Shown one piece after another: positions 1-10,476 of a stretch of DNA of 64,000 bases (within the stretch, counting starts at the first letter, position 1; each line of letters opens with the position of its first letter). Both the position numbers and the translations under genes were made by a program. Source of the DNA: Noviherbaspirillum humi (GTDB lineage Bacteria > Pseudomonadota > Gammaproteobacteria > Burkholderiales > Burkholderiaceae_D); contig NZ_FZOT01000012.1 of assembly GCF_900188095.1 (NCBI RefSeq), forward strand, positions 97,524-161,523, read 5' to 3'. The notes beneath the pieces were generated by a model, which worked only from the letters and a program-made list of their open reading frames with translations, did not search any database and was not told the DNA's origin.

Positions 1-2279
<2,279 letters not shown>

Positions 2280-2350
2280 GAGCTTTCCCCACTGCTAAAT
2301 AAAGATGAGCCTGAAGGATAGTGCAGCGCTATAGATAGTTCAATAAAAAA

Positions 2351-2366
2351 AATTGGGGTCAGAGCA
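2351..2366. repeat. Short motif AATTGGGGTCAGAGCA beside the Y1 transposase
   Basis: This motif lies between the gltB start and the 3' end of the transposase gene. It resembles short GGGGTCAGA-type sequences that I associate with solitary RAYT/IS200-like transposase genes in Gammaproteobacteria and Betaproteobacteria. That association is memory, not a search. Only one copy occurs in this window, so a repeat nature is inferred. Confidence 0.35.
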
Positions 2367-2398
2367 GCATTAATTGACGAACCACAAGTGCGCATGCA

Positions 2399-2413
2399 TA
2401 AATGGGGACGGAG
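2399..2413. repeat. Short motif TAAATGGGGACGGAG beside the Y1 transposase
   Basis: This is a second G-rich motif, 33 bases after the GGGGTCAGA motif and just downstream of the transposase stop codon. The pairing of a GGGGTCAGA element and a GGGGACGGAG element beside a Y1 transposase suggests the remnant edge of a mobilised unit. There is a single copy here, and no target-site duplication could be defined. Confidence 0.35.
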
Positions 2414-2466
2414 TTGCAAGCGTTTGATTTCGTGACGGTTTGCTATTTTTAGGTGCAGATGCCAAT

Positions 2467-3168
2467 TCAGGCCGAGATGGGATTACGCTTGGCTGGGCGT
2501 CCTCTTTTGGCTGGCGCGACGCGGCGAGCGGTCTCCTTCTCCAGCCGATTGCGGAAGGCTATGGAACCCAGTGGCCATCCCTGGCGCAGATTGCGCGACA
2601 GGGACACCACGTCCTGCTCGCTCAATGCCTGCTCATAGGCATCCCGATAAGCCCGTTCCCTTTCGAACGGCGTGTTGCCCAATGCCCAAGTCAGACGGTG
2701 ATCGGTGATCACCGGGTCGGTGCGGGCGCCAATATGGTGGGCATGGCTGGACCATTCATAGTTCGCCGCCTCGGCCACCAAGCCGTTGCGGACTGGCAAC
2801 GATTCCAGATAATGGGTGCAGGCTTGCAGATAGGTCGCGGCTTCCACCACCGTGGCGCGGAACCGGCCTTGCCAGAGGGTGCCGGCGCGCTTGTACCTGG
2901 CATTGAAGTAAGGCACGTATTGCCGCCCCAGCCATTGCATCATCCGGCCCAGGGATTCGGCGGCCGCCGGCGTCACCAGCAGGTGAACCTGATCCGGCAG
3001 CAGCACATAGCCATGCACCGCCACCTGGAACAGCCGGCCGGCCTCCTTCAGCCAGCGGAGGTATGCCTGGTAATCCTCCTGCTCGCGGAACACGGGCTGG
3101 TGGTCCAGCGCATCCAGGACGACATAATGCACCTCGTTCGGAATAACCAGTCGGGGTAAGCGGGCCAT
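2467..3168 (-). CDS. REP-associated / IS200-like tyrosine (Y1) transposase with altered HUH motif
   Basis: The protein has 233 residues from the ATG at 3168, which opens with the family's usual MARLPRLVIP. Y1 transposases nick single-stranded DNA with a metal-binding His-hydrophobe-His motif and one Tyr. Here the motif reads LLPDQVHLLVTP, so residue 60 is Gln where the first His normally sits and only His62 remains. The candidate catalytic Tyr120 (HYLESLPVRNGLV) and the block GTLWQGRFR (96-104) are present. The tail RGRPAKR is typical of the family. It is solitary, with no second subunit, and lies between gltB and a phosphoesterase gene. It could be a domesticated or inactive RAYT; the family call is secure but activity is doubtful. 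Confidence 0.85.
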   Translation of the reverse strand: MARLPRLVIPNEVHYVVLDALDHQPVFREQEDYQAYLRWLKEAGRLFQVAVHGYVLLPDQVHLLVTPAAAESLGRMMQWLGRQYVPYFNARYKRAGTLWQGRFRATVVEAATYLQACTHYLESLPVRNGLVAEAANYEWSSHAHHIGARTDPVITDHRLTWALGNTPFERERAYRDAYEQALSEQDVVSLSRNLRQGWPLGSIAFRNRLEKETARRVAPAKRGRPAKRNPISA

Positions 3169-3206
3169 GGCGAGCGCAAGGAGAAAATCGGCATTATAGG
3201 CGCCGA

Positions 3207-4049
3207 TCAGACCGGGCTGTCTGCCGCTTCCCAGCCATGCGCGTGCCGAACGAACCGGTCTTGCCGCGCCAGCCGGAATGTGCGCGCGCCCGACTGGTAA
3301 TGATGCTGCGCCACTTCCAGCAGCTGGCCACCCTCCCCTTCCGACCGGACATGCAGGCAATTGAAGGAATTCGGCGCGCCCGATCGTACCCGGTGCGACA
3401 CCGCCGTGCCGGCGCCGGCCAGCACGAAATGGCGGCCGACGTGCGGAAAAGCTCGTGCGGTGGTCGTCGCCAGCGGCACATGCACATGGCCGCTCAGCAC
3501 CACGTCGACCCCATGGCGCGCCAGATCGGCGGCAATGCGGTCGGCTTCGATCAGAATCTCCGCCGCATCCTCCTCCCGGGCGGTGGCCAGCGGCTGGTGC
3601 ACGCAGGCGATCAGCAATCCGGCCCGGCCTCCTTCTCCCCCGTCGCGTCTCAGGCCAGCCGCGATGACATCGCTGGCAAGGGTGCCGCGGGTATGACGCA
3701 GCCGGCTGGTGGTATCGAAACCGACGATGCGCACCTGGCCATTGCTCCAGCCGGCCGGTGAGTCGCCGAAAGCGCGGCGGTAGCCGGCGTAGGGTTGCAC
3801 CAGGCGCAGCGGCAGATTGAACAGCGGCAGGTCGTGGTTGCCCGGGATGACCACCAGCGGCAGCGGCGGCAGGGAATCCAGGAAGGCACGCGCCCGCTCG
3901 AACTCCGGTTTTCGCGCCCGCTGGGTGATGTCTCCGGACAGCACCAGCACGTCCGGCTGCAGGGCGCGGATGGTTTCCGCGGCCGCCTGCAGCACCGGCG
4001 TGACTTCGGTGCCGAAATGCGTGTCGGAAAGATGGACGATGGTGGTCAT
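3207..4049 (-). CDS. Calcineurin-like metallophosphoesterase (CpdA-like)
   Basis: The 280-residue cytoplasmic protein carries the complete metal-binding set of the calcineurin-like fold: DTH (residues 9-11), GD (39-40), GNHD (70-73), a His in CVHQP (151) and GHVH (187-190). Such enzymes hydrolyse phosphodiesters or phosphomonoesters with two metal ions. The closest familiar group is cAMP phosphodiesterase CpdA and related proteins, but substrate cannot be read from sequence. The start at 4049 overlaps the stop of the upstream lipid kinase gene by ATGA, so the two are probably translationally coupled. The longer open frame upstream is only the shadow of the kinase gene. Confidence 0.9.
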   Translation of the reverse strand: MTTIVHLSDTHFGTEVTPVLQAAAETIRALQPDVLVLSGDITQRARKPEFERARAFLDSLPPLPLVVIPGNHDLPLFNLPLRLVQPYAGYRRAFGDSPAGWSNGQVRIVGFDTTSRLRHTRGTLASDVIAAGLRRDGGEGGRAGLLIACVHQPLATAREEDAAEILIEADRIAADLARHGVDVVLSGHVHVPLATTTARAFPHVGRHFVLAGAGTAVSHRVRSGAPNSFNCLHVRSEGEGGQLLEVAQHHYQSGARTFRLARQDRFVRHAHGWEAADSPV

Positions 4050-5011
4050 GCCGGCAAGCCGTCGTGCGGCACCGCCACCGTCAGCGCATCCGGCAGAATC
4101 CGGAAATCGAGCGGCGTGGCCAGCCGCACGATTTCGCCATCCACCACCACGTCGATGCGGCGCTTGCGGGTCGCGGCGGAGAAGGCATCGGCGCAAAACG
4201 TTTCCAGGCTTTCGTTCTGGTTCAGGCGACGGGTAGCGCCATGCCACAGCAGCTTGGCCGCGCCGAACCGGGTCACCGGCCGCAGCAGCAGCACCGCCAG
4301 GCGCCTTTCGCGGGCGCACTGCACCGCATCCAGTTCCAGCCTGGCCAGCTGCAGCTCGTTGTGGCAGACGAATACCATGGCGGTGCGCCGCACCTGCTCA
4401 TGCCGGGCGCTGGCAATCTTCACCGCGAATGGACGGTAGCCGGCCAGCAGCGTCGCCACCGCCGAGAGCACCGCCACGATGCGCGAGCGGCCGAAGCGGG
4501 CCTTGTCCTGCTCCCGCTCGCGGATGATGCGGCTGTAGAGGCCGAAGCTGGCGTTGTTAAGGAACACTTGCTCATTGACCTTGGCCACCGTCACCCGCCG
4601 CAGGGCCGGCGCCAGCAGCAGCCGCGCCGCCTCCGCCGCATCCTGCGGAATGCCGAGCTGGCGGGCGAAGTAATTGAACGTGCCGGCCGGGATCACCCCC
4701 ATCGCCACCCCGTGGCGCAGGCAGGCCGAGGCGACGGCATTGATGGTGCCGTCGCCGCCGACCGCCACCAGCATGCCGCCGCAGGTCGCTGCTTCCGACG
4801 CATGCCGGTCGCACAGCGCGGCCAGGCGGGCCGGCGGCGCCACGTCGACGATGGCAAGCCGGTCGCCGGCAGGCGCCAGCGCTTCCTCGATGGCTTGGCG
4901 CAGCGCCGGCTTTTCGCCGCTGCCGGCGCGTAAATTGAGGATGACGGTGATGCGGCGGCCTGCCGCGGGAGACGCGGACGGCAATGCCTGTACCGGCTGG
5001 ATGTCGGTCAT
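4046..5011 (-). CDS. Diacylglycerol kinase-family lipid kinase (YegS/DagK-like)
   Basis: This 321-residue protein has the DAGK catalytic fold: NLRAGSG (26-32) in the nucleotide site, GGDGT (85-89) and PAGTFNYFAR (108-117). The second half (VFLNNASFGLYSRIIRE onward) matches the C-terminal beta-sandwich of soluble bacterial YegS/DgkB enzymes, which phosphorylate diacylglycerol or related lipids at the membrane. It is followed with an ATGA overlap by the metallophosphoesterase gene, so a kinase and a phosphatase-type enzyme share a transcript. The lipid substrate is unknown; sphingosine or phosphatidylglycerol kinases share these motifs. Confidence 0.88.
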   Translation of the reverse strand: MTDIQPVQALPSASPAAGRRITVILNLRAGSGEKPALRQAIEEALAPAGDRLAIVDVAPPARLAALCDRHASEAATCGGMLVAVGGDGTINAVASACLRHGVAMGVIPAGTFNYFARQLGIPQDAAEAARLLLAPALRRVTVAKVNEQVFLNNASFGLYSRIIREREQDKARFGRSRIVAVLSAVATLLAGYRPFAVKIASARHEQVRRTAMVFVCHNELQLARLELDAVQCARERRLAVLLLRPVTRFGAAKLLWHGATRRLNQNESLETFCADAFSAATRKRRIDVVVDGEIVRLATPLDFRILPDALTVAVPHDGLPA

Positions 5012-5177
5012 GGGTCCGGCTGCTGGTAGGAATGAAATCGCCGGCAGGAGCGCTGCCTGGGTGAATCGGGCAGACGCCCGGCTGGCGCGTGTCCGCCAGC
5101 ATAGCGCTTTTTGGAAAAGGCAATCCCGACTTGGCGCAAGGAACCGCGCCGGCGAGGCGAACGATGCGTTCAGGCCG

Positions 5178-6677
5178 TCAGAGCAGCATCCGCACCCATT
5201 GCGGATTGACCTGCCGCTGGCGTTCGATGGCTTGCACCGCCAGCACCCGCAATTCGTTCAGCGGCGCCACATCGGCGCTCTCGATTCTGGCCGGCGGCAG
5301 CAGCAGGTCCCAGTCGCCGTAGATGAAGCCCACCGGCTGGCGGTTCACCATCAACGGCAGCAGGGTGAAGCTGCGCACCGAGGGCAGCGCCTCGCGCCAC
5401 CAGCGCGGCAGCTTCTTGACGAAGACGGGGTCGCGCGCATTCTCGACGAAGATCATCTTGTCGTTGGCGAGGGCGGCATGGAACACGTCCGGCTGGTAGG
5501 CATCGCCGAAGCGCAGCTGCGGCAGCTTTTCCTGCACGCCTTCGCCGAAGCTCATGCACACCCGGTACAAGCCCTCCTCCTGGTCGCGGATGAAGGCGAT
5601 GGCGCGGGAAAAGCCGAGGCCCTGGTGCACCGTTTCCAGCGCCATCGTCATGACTTGCGGCAGGCTGGCATTGCCCAGGGCGTCGCGCATGTCGGCCAGG
5701 CCGCGCTGCAGGCGCTGCGCCGCATCGGCGGGCTTGCCGAGCGCCGGCGGAAGGCTGACGGGCGGTTCCGTCGCGCGCGCCGGACGCGGAGCGATCGCGT
5801 TTTCCTCGACCGCGCTGTCCTGGCCGATGCTCACCGCGGTCAGGACCTGGGCGAACTCGAGCCCCAGCATGTCGGCATAGTCCTGGGCCAGCTGAACCAG
5901 CGCCGGGGATTGCGGACCGGCCTCGCTGTACAAGGCGTCGGCGCAGCGCGACGACAGCGTCGACACCGTGGCCAGCCATTCGGCATGATCCAGAGGTTCG
6001 CCGGCATCGCGCGGCACGACGTGCCGGAAGGTATCGGTCAGGCTGCCCGGCAGACCCCATTGCCTGCCGGCGAGGCGGCCGACTTCGTCCAGGCCCAGGC
6101 CGAGCACCTCGACCGCCGCCTCGTTCTCGCCCATGCCCTGGCGGCACTTTTCCTGCACCGCTTCCCAGCATTCGGTGAGATAGAAGGTCACCATCATGCG
6201 GCCCAGGCCATGCAGCATGGAACACACCACCGCTTCCTCGGAATCCCGAGTGCCTGCAGAAGACGCCACCTGGCGGGCGATATGGCCGGCCAGCACCGCC
6301 TTTTCCATTTCCTGGCGCGCCACGCTCGAATCGGTGGAGGCGTTGGTCAGGCCGTCGATCAGCTTCAGGCCGAGGGCAAGGTGGCCGATGGTTTCGGTGC
6401 CGAGCACGATCACCGCCTTGGAGACGGTGTTGATCCCTTGGCCGAACACCGAATACATGGCGCTGTTGGCCAGGCGCAGCACTTTCTGCGTCAGCGCCGG
6501 GTCCGACAGCACGGTGCGGGTCATGTTGAACTCCCGCTCCTCGTCGCCCTGCATGGCGCTGATGATGGTGTGGATCACCTTGGAAAAGCCGGGCATGTCG
6601 CCGCGCTGCCGCACCCGCGACCACAGCAGCGCCATGGTCTCGTCGGCGAGCGGGGGCGTCGGCTTAAGCGGGCTCAT
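5178..6677 (-). CDS. HDOD-domain signalling protein with C-terminal GAF-like region
   Basis: The protein has 499 residues. Residues about 30-230 form an HDOD domain: FSKVIHTIISAM, then LSDPALTQKVLRLANSAMYS and a VLGTETI block, as in HDOD proteins linked to signalling or cell-state control. Residues about 340-490 (GLGFSRAIAFIRDQEEGLYRV ... SFTLLPLMVNRQPVGFIYGDW) look like a GAF sensor. The ATG at 6677 lies inside the end of the GGDEF-EAL gene (14-base overlap), so the two are almost certainly co-translated. A longer upstream frame exists but only shadows that gene. HDOD domains have no settled enzymatic activity. A role in the same c-di-GMP circuit is inference. Confidence 0.87.
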   Translation of the reverse strand: MSPLKPTPPLADETMALLWSRVRQRGDMPGFSKVIHTIISAMQGDEEREFNMTRTVLSDPALTQKVLRLANSAMYSVFGQGINTVSKAVIVLGTETIGHLALGLKLIDGLTNASTDSSVARQEMEKAVLAGHIARQVASSAGTRDSEEAVVCSMLHGLGRMMVTFYLTECWEAVQEKCRQGMGENEAAVEVLGLGLDEVGRLAGRQWGLPGSLTDTFRHVVPRDAGEPLDHAEWLATVSTLSSRCADALYSEAGPQSPALVQLAQDYADMLGLEFAQVLTAVSIGQDSAVEENAIAPRPARATEPPVSLPPALGKPADAAQRLQRGLADMRDALGNASLPQVMTMALETVHQGLGFSRAIAFIRDQEEGLYRVCMSFGEGVQEKLPQLRFGDAYQPDVFHAALANDKMIFVENARDPVFVKKLPRWWREALPSVRSFTLLPLMVNRQPVGFIYGDWDLLLPPARIESADVAPLNELRVLAVQAIERQRQVNPQWVRMLL

Positions 6678-8400
6678 CGACCGTCTCTCCGGATGCCGCT
6701 TCCCGTGCCGCCTGCTCGGCTTCGAGCAAGCTGATGATTTCCTGCGGCGGCAGCGGCCGTCCGGTGAAGAAGCCCTGCACCAGGCCGCATCCCTGTTTGG
6801 CCAGGTAATCGAGCTGCTCCTGGTTTTCCACGCCCTCCGCCACGGTGTTGACATCGAGATGGCTGGCGAGGCTGATCACCACGTTGCAGATGGCCGCATC
6901 CTTCACCGAGCGCGGCAGGTCCTTGATGAAGGCGCGGTCGATCTTCAGCGTCGCGATCGGGAAGCGCTTCAAATAGGCGAGCGAGGAGTAGCCGGTGCCG
7001 AAGTCGTCGATGGCGATGCGGACCTTGCGCGCGGTGATCGCGTTGAGCAGGCTTTCCGCGTGCTCCGGGTCGGACATCAGGATGCCTTCGGTGATCTCCA
7101 GCAGCAGCTGCTCGCCGTTCAGGCCGGACAGCCGGATGGCGTCGTTCATGACATCGATGAACTGATCGTTGCGGAACTGGCGCGGGCTGACGTTCACCGA
7201 CACGTACAGCGGGCGGCCGATGATCTCCTCGAAGCGCTTGATCTGCACGCAGGCCGCCTTCAGCGCCCAGCCGCCGAGCAGGTTGATCAAGCCATTGCTC
7301 TCGGCCATGGGGATGAACTGCGCCGGCGAGACCATGCCGGTGCCCGGCCGCATCCAGCGCATCAGCGCCTCGAAGCCCATGATCTGGCGGCTCCGGGCAT
7401 CGACGATGGGCTGGTAGTGCAGCAGGAACTCGCCGTCGCGCACCGCCTGGAACATGGCGGCTTCGAGCGAGACGTCGTGCTCCGGCTGGGTGAATTTCTC
7501 GGCGCTGTAGATGACGCAGCGCGCCTTGCCGGTTTCCTTGGCGCGGTACATCGCGGTGTCGGCATGGGCGAGCAGCTTGACTTCGCTGTCGCCGTGCTCG
7601 GGGAATACGGCGACGCCGATCGAGGTGCCGATGTACAGCGTATGGCCCTGTATCTCGAACGGCTGCTGCATGGCGGAAATCATGCGCCGGGCGATGATCT
7701 GCAGCTCGGCCTCCGACACCGCGCCCGGCACCACGGCCACGAATTCGTCGCCGCCGACGCGTGCCAGGGTGTCAATGTCGCGCAGCGTGTCCATCAGGCG
7801 CGCCGCCGCCACCTGCAGCAGCGCATCGCCGACCGGATGGCCGAGCGCATCGTTGACCTTCTTGAAACCGTCCAGGTCCAGCGCCAGCACCGCGAAGCCC
7901 TTGCCGGTGCGGCGCGACTGGGCCATCGCCATGCGGATGCGGTCCGACAGCAGCGAGCGGTTGGGCAGGCCGGTAAGGGCGTCGTGGGTCGCCATGTGGC
8001 GCAGGCGCTCTTCGGTTTCCTGCTGGCTGGTGATGTCGCGTCCCACCGCCAGCAGTTCGGTATCCTGGCTTTCGCCGGCATAGGCCGACAGCTGCAGTTC
8101 CATCCAGAGCGAATTCTGGGCCGTCTTCATGCGCAGGTTGACCCGTGTCGGGCGCGCTGCGCGTATGGCTTCCTCGATCGCCGACTTCAGCGCGACGTGA
8201 TCGACCGGGGCCACCAGCGCCGCCAGCGGCAATCCGGCGAGTTCGGCATCGGTGCCGATCAGCTCGCGGGCGCGCCGGCTGAAGCCGATGATTTCGCCCT
8301 GCCGGTCGAGTCGAAATACCGCATCCCCAGCCGCTTCCATCAGGCTGTCGAGTTGGGCTTTCATCGCGGTTTCTGGCCGGTCGCGGCGTATGGAAAACAT
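6664..8400 (-). CDS. PAS-GGDEF-EAL protein, probable bifunctional c-di-GMP cyclase/phosphodiesterase
   Basis: The 578-residue protein has PAS (about 14-130), GGDEF (about 135-300) and EAL (about 310-565) domains and no obvious membrane segment. The cyclase signature GGDEF is intact (216-220), and an RDID inhibitory site sits five residues before it (207-210). The phosphodiesterase side is also complete: EAL (344-346), EITE, DDFGTGYSS, KID and AEGVE. Both activities are therefore possible, and which one dominates cannot be read. The start at 8400 is chosen for length; an internal ATG at 8364 (MKAQLDSL) would still keep the PAS domain. Neither has a clear ribosome site. It overlaps the HDOD gene downstream. 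Confidence 0.92.
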   Translation of the reverse strand: MFSIRRDRPETAMKAQLDSLMEAAGDAVFRLDRQGEIIGFSRRARELIGTDAELAGLPLAALVAPVDHVALKSAIEEAIRAARPTRVNLRMKTAQNSLWMELQLSAYAGESQDTELLAVGRDITSQQETEERLRHMATHDALTGLPNRSLLSDRIRMAMAQSRRTGKGFAVLALDLDGFKKVNDALGHPVGDALLQVAAARLMDTLRDIDTLARVGGDEFVAVVPGAVSEAELQIIARRMISAMQQPFEIQGHTLYIGTSIGVAVFPEHGDSEVKLLAHADTAMYRAKETGKARCVIYSAEKFTQPEHDVSLEAAMFQAVRDGEFLLHYQPIVDARSRQIMGFEALMRWMRPGTGMVSPAQFIPMAESNGLINLLGGWALKAACVQIKRFEEIIGRPLYVSVNVSPRQFRNDQFIDVMNDAIRLSGLNGEQLLLEITEGILMSDPEHAESLLNAITARKVRIAIDDFGTGYSSLAYLKRFPIATLKIDRAFIKDLPRSVKDAAICNVVISLASHLDVNTVAEGVENQEQLDYLAKQGCGLVQGFFTGRPLPPQEIISLLEAEQAAREAASGETVDEPA

Positions 8401-8550
8401 GTTGCTGCTTGATCCCGTTCGGGTATGGCGCCGGCTTGCATGTCAAATGTCAGGCCACCATACATTGCTTTAACGCAATATTAGCAAATTGCAGCTGGTA
8501 AATTCATTTTTTGGAAAAAAAAGTAAAGCGATGCTGCGAAATCGCCTTGG

Positions 8551-8590
8551 CAAAAAGAAAAGCCCCGCCCGGCAGGATGCCGGCGGGGCT
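8551..8590 (-). terminator. Rho-independent terminator after ssb
   Basis: On the minus strand the arms AGCCCCGCC and GGCGGGGCT (8582-8590 and 8561-8569) pair over 9 bases, with a further GGCA/TGCC inner pairing. They are followed by TTTTCTTTTTG. The hairpin lies just past the ssb stop codon at 8619, so it ends the MFS-ssb transcript. Confidence 0.85.
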
Positions 8591-8618
8591 GATGTTCAGC
8601 TCTGCAATGGACTGGAGA

Positions 8619-9113
8619 TCAGAACGGGATGTCGTCATCCATGTCGCTGAAGTTCGGCGCCGGCTTGGACGCGCCGCGGGAAGCGCCGCCGCCTGAGGCG
8701 GGCGCCGGACGGGACGGCATGCCGCCGCCGTATTCGTCATCCATGGAAGCACCGCCGCCTGCGCCGCCGCCCATGCCCTGCCGGCTGCCCAGCATCTGCA
8801 TGGTGTCGGCGATGATCTCGGTGGTGTAGCGCTCCACGCCTTCCTTGTCGGTCCACTTGCGGGTCTGCAGGCGGCCCTCGACGTACACCTGGGAACCCTT
8901 CTTCAAGTACTGGCCGGCGATTTCCGCCAGCTTGCGGTAGAAGGTGATGCGATGCCACTCGGTCAGTTCCTTCTTTTCGCCGGTGGCCTTGTCCTTCCAG
9001 CTCTCGGTGGTCGCCACCGCCACGTTGGTGACCGCGTCGCCGTTGGGCATGTAGCGGGTTTCCGGGTCGCGGCCCAGGTTGCCGACGATGATGACCTTGT
9101 TTACCGATGCCAT
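8619..9113 (-). CDS. ssb: Single-stranded DNA-binding protein
   Basis: The 164-residue protein opens [21 protein letters not shown], the classic OB-fold start, and its core ends near residue 110. A flexible Gly/Pro/Ser-rich linker follows, and then the acidic tip DMDDDIPF that binds partner proteins such as exonuclease I, RecQ and the clamp loader. It coats single-stranded DNA as a tetramer during replication and repair. The ATG at 9113 is preceded by GAGGAG at good spacing, which settles the start against the much longer upstream frame. It sits 23 bases after the MFS gene and across from uvrA, an arrangement that I recall as common in the Proteobacteria. Confidence 0.98.
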   Translation of the reverse strand: MASVNKVIIVGNLGRDPETRYMPNGDAVTNVAVATTESWKDKATGEKKELTEWHRITFYRKLAEIAGQYLKKGSQVYVEGRLQTRKWTDKEGVERYTTEIIADTMQMLGSRQGMGGGAGGGASMDDEYGGGMPSRPAPASGGGASRGASKPAPNFSDMDDDIPF

Positions 9114-9136
9114 AATTTTCTCCTCACCTAAAATTC

Positions 9137-10372
9137 CTAGACAGCCGCTGGCTGGGCAACCCCGCGCGGCGGCAGATTTCGCATGCCCGACGCGATTATA
9201 AGCCAGGCGATGCTCACGGCCATGCCCAAAATAAAGACCGACTGCGGCCCAAGATGCTGCTTCATCCAGCCGCCCATCGCGCCGCCGCAGAACAGGCCGA
9301 TCGCCTGCAAGGTATTGTAGACGCCGAGGGCCGCGCCCTTGGCCGAGGCCGGCGCCAGGCGCGACACCAGGGAGGGCTGGGTCGCCTCCAGGATGTTGAA
9401 GGCGATGAAGAAGGCCAGCAGCAGCGCCACCAGCAGGCCCCAGTGCATGCCGTCCGGATGCGACAGCACCAGCCAGAAGCCGGCCTGCACCAGGCACATC
9501 AGCATGATGGCGCCGAGGAACACCTGCTTCGACCTGCCGCGCCGCTCGCCGGCGAAGACGGCCGGCAGCATCAGGATGAAGGAACCCAGCACCACCGGCA
9601 GATACACCTTCCAGTGCTCGGCGATCGGCAGGTCGGCAAACTGCACCAGGGCCGCCGGCACGACGACGAACATCGCCATCTGCGTCAGGTGCAGGGCGAA
9701 CACGCCGTAGTTCAGGCGCAGCAGCTCGCCATTCTTCAGGACGGAAGAGAACGGCACCTTGTTCATCGCCGGCGCAAGCGGCGCCGGCGGCACCACGTAG
9801 GCGACGACGAAGATGGCAGCGATCGACAGCACGCCGGTCAGGATGAAGATGCCCCCCATGCCGATCGCCTGGTACAGCACCGGCGCGGCGATCAGCGACA
9901 GCGCGAAGGTCAGGCCGATGGAGCCGCCCACCATGGCCATGGCCTTGGTGCGGTGCTCTTCCCGGGTGGTGTCGGCGATGTAGGCGGTGACGGCGGCGGA
10001 GATGGCACCGGCGCCCTGGGCGGCGCGGCCGAAGATGACCCAGTAGATATTGGTGGCGGCCGCCGCGACGAAGGAACCGAGCGCGAACAGGATCAGGCCG
10101 ATGATGATGACCCGCTTGCGGCCGTATTTGTCGGAGGCGGCGCCGAAGGGAATCTGGCCGAAGGATTGGGTCAGGCCGTAGATGCCCATCGCCAGCCCGA
10201 CCAGGGTGGCGCTGTCGCCGCCTGGCAGGGAACGGGCATGTACTGCGAACACCGGCAGGATGAGGAACATGCCGAGCATGCGCAAGGCAAAAATTGACGC
10301 CAGCGACACGCTGGCGCGGACTTCCTCGCGGCTCATTTTGTCGGCGGAAGCGGAAGCTTTATTGGTTGGCAT
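9137..10372 (-). CDS. Major facilitator superfamily exporter (YajR-like, without YAM domain)
   Basis: The 411-residue protein has about 12 hydrophobic segments. The MFS motif A lies between TM2 and TM3 ([17 protein letters not shown]), and an antiporter-type motif [19 protein letters not shown] lies in TM4-5. These point to a drug or metabolite/H+ antiporter in the inner membrane. The size lacks the C-terminal YAM domain found in YajR. The ATG at 10372 is preferred because the 15 extra residues from 10417 look unlike a membrane-protein start; an ATG at 10336 is also possible. It is upstream of ssb on the same strand and divergent from uvrA. The substrate is unknown. Confidence 0.88.
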   Translation of the reverse strand: MPTNKASASADKMSREEVRASVSLASIFALRMLGMFLILPVFAVHARSLPGGDSATLVGLAMGIYGLTQSFGQIPFGAASDKYGRKRVIIIGLILFALGSFVAAAATNIYWVIFGRAAQGAGAISAAVTAYIADTTREEHRTKAMAMVGGSIGLTFALSLIAAPVLYQAIGMGGIFILTGVLSIAAIFVVAYVVPPAPLAPAMNKVPFSSVLKNGELLRLNYGVFALHLTQMAMFVVVPAALVQFADLPIAEHWKVYLPVVLGSFILMLPAVFAGERRGRSKQVFLGAIMLMCLVQAGFWLVLSHPDGMHWGLLVALLLAFFIAFNILEATQPSLVSRLAPASAKGAALGVYNTLQAIGLFCGGAMGGWMKQHLGPQSVFILGMAVSIAWLIIASGMRNLPPRGVAQPAAV

Positions 10373-10476
10373 GAGGTCTTGACAACGGGGCGAAGTGCTG
10401 CGTACGAGCGACTTCAAAACCCGTTATAGTATCAGGTTGACCGATTCAAAGCCCCTGTCCCTGTTGAAAGCAGTTC

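Noticed and set aside
6664..8400. Degenerate GGDEF or EAL domain
   Set aside because: All key residues (GGDEF, RxxD, EAL, EITE, DDFGTGYSS, KID, AEGVE) are intact on inspection.
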